DNA of 64,000 nucleotides, from contig CM075939.1 of assembly GCA_038030265.1 (NCBI GenBank), forward strand, positions 16,411,253-16,475,252, in the 5' to 3' direction. The DNA is from Corythucha ciliata (lineage: Eukaryota; Arthropoda; Insecta; Hemiptera; Tingidae). A program made the position numbers and the translations under genes. This document shows, in pieces, positions 1-10,989 of the stretch; position 1 is the stretch's first letter; the number at the start of each line of letters is the position of its first letter. Below the pieces are notes generated by a model. That model saw only the letters and a program-made list of their open reading frames with translations, did not search any database and was not told the DNA's origin.

Positions 1-1420
1 AATGAGAAAAAACGCTAATTCGCCGCTATAAAATTATGAGAAAGCTGCAGTCCATCGCTCAGTAGGATCAACTAATTTTTATTGAAAACGCCAATTCGTG
101 ATTTCTCGAAGCAATAATGGGACTGAAATTGAAATAAAAACGCTAATTCACATGAATAAAGGTGAGAAAAGCACCTAACTTGCGGCTAAAACTGAGAAAA
201 TCTGTTGAATTCCCGCCTAAAATTAAAGGAAACCGCTCATTCGCAACTAAAATGGAGAGAAATACGCCAATTCGCGAATCAATTTGAGAAAATCCGCTAA
301 TTCACGGCTAAATTTGAGGAAACGCGGTGATTCGCGGCTGAAATTGATAAATAATCCGCGACTAAAATTGAGGAAAAGCGCTTACATCACTGCAAAAATT
401 AAGAAAAACGCTAATATTCACGAACGCATGTAATGAAAACCCCGCTTGTGCACTGCCAAAACTGATAAAAACCGTTATTCCCCGCGTAAAATTCATGTAG
501 AACGTTCAATCCCGCCTAAAACTGATGTAAAACGCTCATTCACAGCCGAAAAAGCGCTAATCGTGGATCAATCTGAAAAAAATGCGCTAGTTTACAGCTA
601 AGATTGAGGAATGCGGTGATTCGCGGCTAAAATTAAGAAATAATCCAACGCTAAAAATGGAAAAAAGCGCTAATGTGAAGCAAAATTGAAAGAACGCTAA
701 ATGACGAACGCATTTGGAAATCTCGCTTGTTCACGGCTAAAATTGATACAACCGTGCGTTAATTTTGGTACAAAATGCGTTAATTCGCGGTTAATATGAC
801 AAAAAGTGCTCTTTCGGAGCTTAAAATGGAGAAAAACGCCCATTCACGGATTTTGTGGAAATTCCTCCAATTCGGAGCGGAAATTGAGTGAAAGCGGTGA
901 TTCATGGGTAAAATTAAAGGAATGATTCACAGCTAAGTTTCACAGCTAAAAAAAAAAAAAAACACGCTAATTCGCGGCTAGAACAATGAAGATAAATGTT
1001 AATCCGCCCGCGTGACTAAGAAATGAAGGAAAATCTAAAATGGTGGAGGAACGCTAATTCGTGGCTAAAATTGAGAAAACCCGCTAATTCTCGTCTAAAA
1101 TTTAGATAAAGAGCTCATCCGCTGCTTTTAATTGAGAAAATTCACAGCTAAAGTGGACAATAATAAGCGCTTAGTCGCTTATGCTGAAACGGAGGAAGAC
1201 CAATTATTTGAGAAAATCCGCTAATTCACGGCTAAAATTGCGAAAACTTGGTAATTCGTCTAAAATGAAAAAATAATTCGCGACTAAAGTTGAAAAAAAG
1301 TACTTAGATCGCGGCAAAAATTGAGAAAAATCGCTAATTCATGGCTATAGTTAAGAAAACACAAATTCCTATGGAGGCAATTTTGCGGCTGAAACTCTGA
1401 AACAAAGATATAGAGATTTA
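1..1420 (+). repeat. Degenerate ~30-bp tandem array, family A
   Basis: Dozens of diverged units follow one another with a period of about 27-35 bp. The consensus is roughly cgctaattcgcggctaaa followed by attgagaaaaa. Units differ by substitutions and small indels, so this is an old minisatellite-like array rather than a fresh satellite. A homopolymer A run lies near 949-961. The array runs off the left edge of the window. Reading frames across it are short and carry no recognisable domain. Confidence 0.85.
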
Positions 1421-1447
1421 TGGAAGAACCTCTCCTAAGATAAAATC

Positions 1448-1462
1448 CTAGATCCGCCACTG
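1448..1462 (-). mobile_element. hAT-like terminal motif, solo end
   Basis: Reverse-complemented, this reads CAGTGGCGGATCTAG, close to the end at 44907 (CAGTGGCGGATCCAAG). The CAGTGGCG start resembles the ends of the complete hAT at 55901-59503. No partner end or target duplication was found, so it is probably a relic. Confidence 0.4.
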
Positions 1463-1654
1463 ACTGCGTCAATATCTTCAACCGCTCTTTTGACTGAAAA
1501 TACGTTTTCGGTTTCTGTTTGTCCAGAAACCCCACGATTCGCAAAATCGTCCGAATTATATAATAATATCCTCTGGATACGGGAATCGCGGATACCGGAA
1601 TCACAAGTGTGAAAATGGCCTTAGTCAAGGAAAATGATGTTATTCTAAAAATAT

Positions 1655-1774
1655 ATGTTTAAAAAATCATATCTTGAAGGGTTTTGATTTTCGGACCATG
1701 GTTTATGGGGTGTTTTCGATCACAAATGAGGTCTAATTTTACCCATTTTACACTTATACGCATCCACCCTGTAT
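1655..1774 (+). mobile_element. Solo terminal fragment of the 7.8-9.2 kb palindromic element
   Basis: This stretch aligns closely with 9099-9233, the right end of the large palindrome. Shared blocks are tttaaaaaaatcatatct, gattttgattttcggacca, gggtgttttcgatc.caaatgagg and the terminal ccaccctgta. It lacks the opposite arm, so it is a truncated second copy. It shows that the palindromic element belongs to a dispersed family. Confidence 0.75.
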
Positions 1775-1779
1775 TTTTC

Positions 1780-4700
1780 AATGAGTCAAACCCCCAAAAT
1801 TTGATTTTAAAGATCCAATCTTGCTTCAAAACTGGCAATTTAAAAGAGTGAAACTTGTGGAATTTGGTTCTGTGAGTGCCAATAATCAGTAAAATGTGGG
1901 CTTCGGGGGTTTATAGAAACCCGCGAAATTTGTGGTCAAGTGTGAAATCCACAAAAGTGAGGGAGTGTAATGGGGAAGGGGTGTTCAGATTCCAACAAAC
2001 GACGTGGTGGTGAAGAAGAGGACTGTACACCCAGGATGAGGTGACTTAAGTCATCTTCATTTTCTGAAACGTATATTAGGTACGTCTTAGCGAAACGGAG
2101 GTGTATCGGATATTTCCGCTTCAGTTGCACCATTATTTCCTATGTCATCAAAGCGCAAAATAAAGAAGAGTTTGCACCTTTCTGTTTTTTACACCCTTAA
2201 TGAATCCATAAACTCATAAGCGGTGCCGTGGACGCCACGCTGATTACAGCAGGCGGTCATGCCTTCCCCCTACGTATATACCTTTATCATATTTGAAACC
2301 TCGTTTTTGAGCGCGTCCCGTGATTTATTCATATTCACATTCTACTATTTCACCGCGCCATTATACACAGCGTAAACACCTCAGTTGGAGCAGTGCAGGA
2401 AAGCGATATGATTTTTAGAAGCGAACGTTATTATTTTGAAGCTTATTCCACAATAACCCTTTGAATGATTACTGTTTCTGTTCCTTATATTCCCTGTTTT
2501 TTGCTCATTTTACTCAATAAAAAAAGTATTTCACTTCTTCAACTCTTTAACCTTGGACGAAGTTTAAATATAGAAGAATAGTTTTCTAAAATACCGGGTC
2601 ATAACTTGGAATCATTGTAATTTGCATTTAAACTAAACTCATAAACCGAGCAACGGGAGTTATTACTTGGCATTCTCAATATTACACGCCCCCTGAGGTC
2701 AGATTTTAAATTGGTTCGAACCTCCGCATTGGCTCATTGAATAAAATTACGCTAATTATTTAGACACCTCAACCTTATAAAACCCCTGAAATTCTGCAGT
2801 GTTTGCTGGTTTTAAACAAATTAACTGCGGGGCTCATAACGATGGAGAGAGTGAGAGTCATAATTAATATTGATGCCCCCCCTTCTCCCTTCCCCATCCG
2901 ATGGAAAAGACCTTTTTTAGAAAGCTGTTTTAGTAGCTCGACACTGTGGGGTGATTAATTAGTTACAAACCGCCGTCAGTCAACAAAAAAAAAGTGAGTC
3001 GTGTTTATTAAAATTATTCAAATTTTACCCTCCTTGCGCGTTATTTATTCATGAGCCGTGGGGGGATAGTTCAAAACCTACTCAGGCTTCGCCGAATGGA
3101 TTTTAAAAGCCATAAATCAAAAGCCAAATGGGTAAAAGTGTAAATCGTTAAGCTAAAAGGAAGAATGTTAATATGTAATAAGTACGAGGAGCACGAGCTG
3201 TGTTCGTATCTCTTTTTTTTTCTACTTCACTAGTCTTTATATCACATTGTATTCTATGCATGGAGCAGGACGCTTTCAGCGTTTTGAACAGCTCGGGCGG
3301 TCACGTTGCTAGAAAGAGTAATGCGATCAAGATATAGAGAAAGAACAATTAACTAGGAAGGTATACGCTTTTTTCGTACCCTTCAAGTGGTGTTACGGTG
3401 TTAAGTTATATCCTCTAACAGGCTAAACCCACTCCGTGACTTCCTCTCGTACCAGTGTACTCCCAACTCCCACGCCCATCTAATTAATTACACGGAATTG
3501 TCCTTTTATTTTCATTGCTGCTTCGGCACTGGAATGACAAACCGTTCCTCAAACTATTGGGGCGATATTTACAGTCAGTGCCCCTGTGATAAGGGCAATT
3601 AAATTAACGTAATTGCATCTTATCCATCTCCACATGCTTCAGAAGCTAATTTATAAGTTGAATCCCCCAACTGTTATTTATGGGCTCTCCTTTTTTTTGG
3701 TTGATAATTATAAGGACTCGCCACTAATATTAATGCTTTTTAAGCTCTCTCCTGTACATAATGAATTTTATGTGGCAGTGTTGAAATGAAGAATGAATAA
3801 AAGGAACGCTTTATTTAATGAAACAAGCAAAGAGAAGGGTGAACTTATATTGGGTCCGGTTCACAGAGTTACAGGTGGAAGAGCTGTAACAGACAGAGAA
3901 AACAAGTAAATAAATTAGAACGCCCATTTAGGAAACGTGCATAATTAAGAACGACAATTAAAGGCGTAAGGCTAGAATAATGAAGATTACGCCACGTCAG
4001 GGACTTGTGAAACAGTGCGACGAGCGAACACTCCTACCTTCACCTTTCAAAACATTTGGTCCATAATATTGCTATAGCTCGGACAACCCTTTTGGTACTC
4101 ACTCCACTCTGAATGTAATTTCATATAGGCCTGTGGCATTTGTGCGTGAATGGAAAAATAGCAAACATCCCAAGCATTATGGCCTATATGAAGTCACCTC
4201 TTATCACCACCAAGTGGCCATAAATCATCTTACACATAACTATTTAATACTAAACCAGCAATTTAAAAAATGAGTTCAGTTAATTTGAAGTTAAACTCAT
4301 TCCTCGTTATCCTACCTTTTGACATTTTGACTGACAAGCCATAAATTACTGGTTGCGGGAAGCGAGGAATTAACCGGTTGTACTAAAACTTCAATGGCGG
4401 CCCTACAAGCGTTTTTATATTTCTCATTTATTGGCTTTTTTGTTCGCTTAAAAAAATTCTCTTTTTTTATTGCCTTTTGGCCTTCATGATAAATGGCGTG
4501 GACACGCGAAGCAATGCGGTTAGCATTTCCTCTCCGTACTTTTTTTTTTTCCTTTCATTATTATTATTTATCCCTCCTCACCGCCACTCTTCATCACCCA
4601 GGCCTCAGAGTTGTAAGTTATGTTTGATAATTAAAAAGCCTTATCGGCGAAAATAAATCTTTCTTCAATCTCCCCCACTCCCCACCCATTAAAACTCCAG

Positions 4701-5349
4701 CACACAACTTTCTTCATTCGGTCAGTCCGGGTTTCCACATCCATACTAATTAGTGGGTACACGTGTTAAACGTAAGGGACCGAAAGTTTATAGAAGAACA
4801 GGGTTGAGCGAAGTTGGGGGGGGGGGGGCTTTTACTGGGGTAAAAGTGGTGTGGATCACGATATGTGTCGACCCCTCCCCCGCCCCCCACACTAGCCGCA
4901 CATTACAACTATTATACACGCGGAAGAACGATATCGTTCTAGTTACGCGAGTTTTCATGTGATGCACCAGTTAGCGACTGGTTTTATCTTAATTAAATGG
5001 TTGGTTGTGAATGAATGGTGAGGCCTAGAGGTGTAGAGAACGCGACAAGTATTCGTTACATTTTGATTTGGTATTGACATCCGCTCAGATTGCATCGCCT
5101 GTATGTTGTTACTGAAAAAATAAAAATATTCAGGATGGGTTATTTTGAAACGTTGAAATCTGGATATGAATTGTCGAAATATGGGCAATACAATAGCCCA
5201 TACGCTTTCTTTGACTTATCTAATCTGAACAGTATGCACGTCACGAGGGATAATGCACTATTATAATTGTTAAAATACTAAAGATGAAAAAAATATCCAC
5301 CAGAACGACAAGTTTTACCTATTATTCACATTTCATGAGTGAATTGGTG
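1780..5349. other. Non-repetitive intergenic stretch
   Basis: No open frame here has a recognisable domain and no tandem array is visible apart from one or two family B-like units near 1850-1930. The DNA is AT-rich with homopolymers, including a 13-G run at 4816-4828 and short T runs. It may be intergenic or intronic sequence of a gene outside the window. Confidence 0.5.
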
Positions 5350-5356
5350 AAAAAAA
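5350..5356 (-). terminator. Pol III terminator of tRNA-Leu
   Basis: Seven A on the plus strand give TTTTTTT on the minus strand, six bases after the tRNA 3' end. This is a standard RNA polymerase III stop signal. Confidence 0.8.
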
Positions 5357-5362
5357 TTGTTT

Positions 5363-5444
5363 GTCAGAAGTGGGATTCGAACCCACGCCCACAGAGTGGA
5401 CTGCGACCTGAACGCAGCGCCTTAGACCACTCGGCCATCCTGAC
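5363..5444 (-). tRNA. tRNA-Leu (anticodon CAG)
   Basis: The minus strand folds as a complete class II tRNA of 82 nt. Acceptor GTCAGGA pairs with TTCTGAC (one G-T pair). The anticodon stem CTGCG/CGCAG encloses loop TTCAGGT, giving anticodon CAG, which reads the Leu codon CUG. The long variable arm with stem CCAC/GTGG is diagnostic of eukaryotic Leu or Ser tRNAs. The T arm is GTGGG-TTCGAAT-CCCAC, forming a canonical B box, and TGGCCGAGTGG is the A box. There is no intron and no encoded CCA. All stems pair and a T run follows, so it is probably functional. It stands alone, with no neighbouring tRNA or gene. Confidence 0.96.
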
Positions 5445-6890
5445 TTGAAAACATACCCACAAAATACACGTTCTCGAACAGACGGTTATCAATTGTGCGT
5501 CGAGCTGCATAATAATTATGTTGATGTAATTCACCAATTATCAGGGCCATTTCAGCTGGTAGGGAGGGTAGAAACTTTTTGTAATTGAAGCTACAAAATT
5601 TCCCTTTTGGATGAGCCGGTCACTCGGTTTTTAATGAGCCAACCCACACGAAATCTTATTTAACCATGGATCCAACCTCAGCATTTTTTTTTTTTTTTTT
5701 TTATTTTATAGAACGAACCCGAAGGGTTTTTTTTATAGGAGGGCCGACCTTGCGAAATATTGTATAATTTGAAAAGAGGCAAACCTGACCTGCGGAATTT
5801 TTACCATCAAGAAACTGGCAGTCGCTCCGGAACAGGCAACTCCCCCCCCCCCTGCCCACGACTAACCTTTGAAACGTAGGTACGTCATTTTGACTCCAAG
5901 AAGAAGTTCATTGCCATGTTATGTGTAATAAGAGGGGGTAGAGCCACTCAATCTTCCAGCTAAGCTATCTCCAGGGTGTCAGCTCAGTTTTAAGTCAGCT
6001 GTCCGCCTTTTCGAGAAACCAATGTTTTCGTAACAAGGAAAACAATTTGACCATGGTGTCAACATGACGTACGTTTCCAACAAAGGTTGGTGATGGAGTC
6101 ATTTTGACTCCTCGTTTCCACTTATCCCCTTTGGACTGGAGTCACAATGACTCCTTTCCAAGGACGTAGCCTAAATTTTGATGCCCTGGGCTTTGTTCAT
6201 AGTGGGGCCCCACCCGTTTCCGAAGATCTATTTATTTATTTATTTTTGAGTTGGCGATGAAGAGACTAGGAAAGTGCTTGGCATGAGTTTACGGTTGACG
6301 TCAGTTGCAGAGTCTCCAGAATTGGCTATAAATCGCTTTTCGGACAATTTATGGAAAATGAGAAAATGCGCTAAACCATGATTTGGGCAATTAGAATCAT
6401 CTTAGAATGCGAGTATTGGGTTACTTATCAGGAATAGATGTCATCGAAGAACAAATTTCAATAAAAACTAAAAAATTCACTGGTTTTAGTAGGTAGGTAG
6501 TTGAAAAAGCTAATTTCGCGTCTTCAGCTGTTGAAAAAGTCCATTTTGCGCTGTGGGTTTGGGTCATAAATAAACTGGTGAAAATTTTAGAAGTTTTATG
6601 GTGGTGGAGGGGGGTTCGCTCAAACATTGAAACTAGCAGGATAGGACCATGCTCTATTTCAACAGCAGAAAGCGCATCAAGAAGCAAGTTTTAGCCGGAA
6701 TGATCAGACCCCGGCTTCAGATTGAAACATTCTGGGCATGTGAATGGTTGGGGGGGGGGGGATCATTAGTTTGGCGGCATTATTGTCGCCCTGAGGGGCT
6801 AAAGCTGTAATGAGGCCAGGAGAGTGAGCATAGTCTGGATGGAACCAATTTCACATGTTTGGCTCTTCAAAAAAGAATATGCGTGCTGAG
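5445..6890. other. Unannotated stretch with dispersed repeat relics
   Basis: This holds a 20-nt T run (about 5683-5702), an 11-C run at 5842-5852, a 12-G run at 6750-6761, (TATT)n near 6229-6245, and the short palindrome ggagtcattttgactcc near 6097, which recurs at about 9426-9442 (with one base changed) next to similar cgtttcca sequence. I see no gene. The recurring motif probably belongs to an old dispersed repeat. Confidence 0.4.
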
Positions 6891-6899
6891 CTGGCCTTT

Positions 6900-7330
6900 C
6901 TAAAAAAAAATTGTCACAGGTTATTTTGCCACATCAAAAACCAATTAATTGAGCTGGTTTAGTCGTTGAAAAAACAACAATCTTATAGGTTTTGCCCCTC
7001 TAAAAACAAAATTCGCGGGCTTGACTTTAATAATAATAATAATAATAAACGATTTCGTGAGTTTGGCTCTTGAATTCGTGGGAAATTGTCAATAAAAACT
7101 AACAATTTCACTGGCTTTAGTAGTTGAAAAAACTAATTTCACGTCTTTAGCTCTTGAAAAGTCCATTTTGCGCTTTGGGTTTGGATAATAAATAAATTTT
7201 GTGGGGCTTCGATAATCAAGAAACCAATTTCGCGGGCTTTGTTCTTTGTGTTATCAAAAGCAGATTAGATTTCCAAAACATAATATTGCGGGTTTGGTTT
7301 TTCAAAAAACCGTTTATTTTCTATTCCCCT
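6900..7330 (-). repeat. Degenerate tandem array, family B
   Basis: Units read cgcgggtttggctcttcaaaaa.ccaatttcgcg on the plus strand, the reverse complement of the family B unit. The period is about 30 bp with strong divergence. An (AAT)n microsatellite lies at about 7030-7048. No coding potential is visible. Confidence 0.75.
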
Positions 7331-7662
7331 TCTGAGATCTGATATTTTTTCCCCGTGGTTTCCCGAGATGGTGCCCATGCCTCACGAGTGTCTTTGGTTG
7401 GCTTAGAGAAATTGCCATATTCGAAATTGAAGTTGGCTCCTCAAAAATAAAATTGCACTATCTCATCGGTTTCTGAGATGGTGGGCTATCCACATTTGAC
7501 AGTTTCGTGCAATGCACATAGCGGGTGCCTCCGTTTGTGACCATAATGAGTGGTGGAGGGGGCCTAGTTTCAGTGGAGTATAGAGTTTGGCTAAGTTGGA
7601 GAATATGACCAGTATTTCGCGTGTTCCAGCGGCTTGTCGAAAGACGCCAGGGGCCTTATTCC

Positions 7663-7766
7663 GAGTTGTCGGGAAAACTCACATGAGGTGGTTGCTATGG
7701 CGAGATAATACTATTTCTGATGAAGCGTCCTTGGATACCGCTTGCGGGATTATTTCCCGACAACTC
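7663..7766. mobile_element. 104-bp hairpin element (MITE-like)
   Basis: GAGTTGTCGGGAAA at 7663-7676 is the perfect inverted complement of TTTCCCGACAACTC at 7753-7766. The compact inverted-repeat structure suggests a miniature inverted-repeat element. It ends five bases before the large palindrome. No target duplication is clear. Confidence 0.55.
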
Positions 7767-7770
7767 TAAC

Positions 7771-9234
7771 TATACAGGGTGGAACAGGATAAGTGTGACA
7801 AAAAAAATTGGGTGAAAGTAGGCCTCATTTGTGATCGAAAACACCCTTTGTACCATGGTCCGAAAATCAAAACCCTACGAGATATGATTTTTCTAACGTT
7901 TATTATGACTCACGTCACTTTTCTTAACTAAATGGGAATAACTCAGTTTCCAGCTGACATTTTGCAACTTTTGATGACAGATTCGGAAACAGCACATTTT
8001 TTTCTGTCAGGATTAGCCATTTACGATAAAATTCAACCATTTTCTGGGGGATCTTGAGCTGCTCAAAGTTTTGCAAATCGAGGATTTCTAATTTTTCAAA
8101 AAAGTCAACCCCCGCTTTTCTTTTCGAAATTTGAGCGCACCGACATCCCATGGGTCGGAAAAACTTCCCAAATGTGTCCTTTTTGAAATTACTCATGAAC
8201 GTATTTTTAGTTAATCAGTGATTTTTCGGCAGAAATGACCATTTCTTAGAAAAAAGAATGGTTTTTCTCTTCAAAATCGCTTGTTTCGACCTACAACATT
8301 TGAACGAGCTTTGTGTTTTTTAGCATGATTGACGTCATTAAAGCATCATCCAAAGTTTTCCCTTGAACGGGGCGGACTGTGTACGCCTGTCAAAGTTCAA
8401 AAAATGTCGCTCCCGCAGCTAGCTGTCGGGTAGAGTGCATTTCTCTACTGCGAATTTCGAATTCGTATTCGAATCGGAAATTGGTAACAACAAGTAGAGT
8501 CATTAAGTGCACTAATTTCGTCGAATAACAGCTGAACACGCCGAAATTCGCAGTTGTGAAATGCACCCTTGCCGACAGCCATCTGCCGGAGCGACAGTTT
8601 TTGATATTTTGGTAGGAGTGCGCATTCCATTCGGTTCGAAGGAAAACTTTGGATAAGGCTTTAATGAGTTTTAGCATGTTTTGAATCACAAAGCTCGTTC
8701 AAATTGGGTTGGTCAAAACAAGCGATTTTTAAGAGAAAAATCATTCTTTTTTTCCAAGAAATGGCCTTTCTGCCGAAAACTCGCTGATGAACTAAAAAAA
8801 CGTCCATGAGTAATTTTAAAAAGGACAAATTGAAGAAGTTTTTCCGACCCATGGGATGTCGATACGCTTAGATTTAGTGTAGAGAAGTGGAGGCTGAATT
8901 TTTTGAAAAATTAGAGATCCACGATTTGCAAAACTTTGAGCATTTCTCAAGCCCACAGAAAATAGTTGAATTTTATCGAAAATGGCTATTCCTGTCAGAA
9001 AAAAGTGTGCTCTTTCCAAATCCATCGTCAAAAGTTGCAAATGTCAGCTGTAAACTGATCTATTCGCATTTAGTTAAGAAAAGTGATGCAAGCCTCAAAA
9101 AACGTTTAAAAAAATCATATCTCGTAGGATTTTGATTTTCGGACCAGCATGGTTTATAGGGTGTTTTCGATCGCAAATGAGGCCTATTTTCACCCAATTT
9201 TTTTTGTCACACTTATCCTGTTCCACCCTGTATA
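7771..9234. mobile_element. 1.46-kb near-complete palindrome (foldback-type element)
   Basis: The left arm (7771-8459) is matched in inverted order by the right arm (about 8542-9234), leaving only about 82 bp as a loop. Both ends read TATACAGGGTGGAAC on their respective strands. Examples of paired blocks are ggataagtgtgacaaaaa with its complement at about 9207-9224, catcccatgggtcgg (8146-8160) with 8847-8861, and ctgcgaatttcg (8448-8459) with 8542-8553. The arms differ by scattered substitutions and small indels. The flanking TA suggests a TA target site, as in Tc1/mariner-like elements, but no transposase is encoded and the superfamily is unresolved. Short open frames occur on both strands only because the arms mirror each other. 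A truncated relative lies at 1655-1774 and a match to the centre near 9645-9690. Confidence 0.88.
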
Positions 9235-9239
9235 GGGCC

Positions 9240-9690
9240 CCAAACGCGAGAAAGCTGACATTGGTCTCATTTACTTTGACATTTTTATCATTAATGACCC
9301 CTCGGGATTTCCTAAATAAAATCTTAGAGAATTATTTAATTAGAAAAGTGGCTTCCTATCTTGTAGATTTCATGAATTCGCTATAGACTTTGAAAACCAG
9401 TGGAAAGATGAGAAGAAACAGCTAATTTTTAGCGGGAGTCAAAATGACTCCCAACGTTTCCAATAAGGAGATATTGAGGGGACGTTTCCATTTCAGGAAT
9501 AATACCACAGAACCTGATTGGTTTGGCAATAAAACGTGAGTTGAAGGAAAAAGGTTTGATTGGACAAATGACGGTCAAAAGTGGATAAAACCTCGTCCAA
9601 AGCTATGCTTAGAGTGGAATTCATTATGTGCGCCTAACCAAAGCATCAAAAAATGTCGCTTCGGCAGCTGGCTGTCGTGTGAAGTGCATC
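9240..9690. other. Short unique stretch with a fragment of the palindrome centre
   Basis: No gene is visible. Around 9645-9690, aaaaatgtcgcttcggcagctggctgtcg resembles the central part of the 7771-9234 element (near 8401-8430), so it is a decayed fragment of that family. A gggagtcaaaatgactccc palindrome lies at about 9425-9443. Confidence 0.5.
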
Positions 9691-9699
9691 ACACGATGG

Positions 9700-10285
9700 C
9701 AGTGACTGTTTCCGATAACAAAATTTCGCTGGTTGGGCCTATTAAAAACCAAATTCCCGTGGTTGGCTTGCCCAAAAAATAATTTCGCGGGTTTCGCTTA
9801 TCCCATAGCCAATTTGGTGGGTCCAATTCTTCAAAAGTAAAATTTAACGGGATTGACTGATTAAAAAACTGATTTCGCCGGATTGGATCACACGATAAAG
9901 CATTTTCGCTGAATCGGAAACACAATTATTTAATGTCAGCCCATTTCATAAAGCAATTTCATGGGGTTGGCTCTCTAAAATAACCAACTTGCGTGAGTTT
10001 GGCTCTCTGAAATGTTTGTTGCGGCGGATTTATCACTTTTAAGCATAAAATTTCATGGATCGGGTACGACTTCTTCAAAAACGACATTTCGTGGAGTTGG
10101 CTCATCGTATAACCAATTTTGTAGAGACAGCTCATTTGAATAACTGATTTCTCTTGGAAGTGGCTCATTAAAATAACAATTTCGCAGTGTTGGCTCAAGT
10201 AACCAATTTCATGATTTTGGCTGAATAACAAAAAATATTTTGCAAATTTAATCGTTTCAAACCACAAATTTAGCGCATCAGGCAC
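9700..10285 (-). repeat. Degenerate tandem array, family B
   Basis: Units of about 30 bp alternate aatttcgcgggtttggctc with variable spacers such as ttcaaaaaacc. This is the reverse orientation of the arrays at 17.1 and 44 kb. Divergence between units is high. No coding signal is visible. Confidence 0.75.
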
Positions 10286-10826
10286 TTTCAGAAATCATGG
10301 TGGGTGCAAGGAGGGGGCATGCTCCCCTTTGCATTCCCCTGAATCCAGCACTTCTTCTAGTGTCCAAAAATGAACTTTCCCGCATATAATCGTTGGTTAC
10401 AACTGATTTACTAGACTTCAGAGTGGCCCAGTGACCGCGTCATCTGATTTTTGGATTCGTCACGTGCGTTCAAAACTCTGAGTAGTGTTGATGGTTTCGT
10501 TAAATTTTAAATTGTTACCATATTAGAGAAGAAGGGGAGCTCTCAAATTACAGGGACATTTTTACCAAATTGTTTGATTTTGAGCCCCTTTGACACTATA
10601 TGGTGTACACTCGGACCGAGCCTCTTTCTTGTGCAAACTCCATGGGCTGTCGGTTGTTGGGTCGGGCCAGTACATCGTTAACCCCCCTCCCCCTCAAAGG
10701 GTCAGCAAATTTCAAATAGTCGTGTGTTATTGATGCTGCTAATTGGCTAAAGTAATTGGGCGCGTCTTAATTGCTTTTAAATCTCGACGGGCTCTAATAT
10801 GCCTTTCGGTAATCTTCTTTCATATT

Positions 10827-10964
10827 AGGTCATTTCGGGCGACCCTCCAAACCTACACAAGTTACAAAATTCGCAAGTTGTGTAGTTTTTAAACCAACTG
10901 AACACATGTTGCTATGTATACAACCTACAAATTTGTAACTTTTGTAGGTCGCCCGAAAAGACCT
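10827..10964. mobile_element. 138-bp hairpin element (MITE-like)
   Basis: aggtcatttcgggcgacc at 10827 is mirrored by ggtcgcccgaaaagacct ending at 10964. The inner segments acaagttacaaaatt and aatttgtaacttttgt also pair. The whole unit therefore folds into one imperfect hairpin. No target duplication was identified. Confidence 0.65.
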
Positions 10965-10989
10965 GTTATAGTACTGAAAGCCCAACAAA

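Noticed and set aside
1..1420. CRISPR-like array (regular repeats with variable spacers).
   Set aside because: Repeat units themselves vary continuously, there is no constant repeat with unique spacers, no cas genes, and the context is eukaryotic.
7924..9386. Clusters of 60-100 codon open frames on both strands.
   Set aside because: They are mirror images of each other generated by the palindromic element and show no conserved domain.
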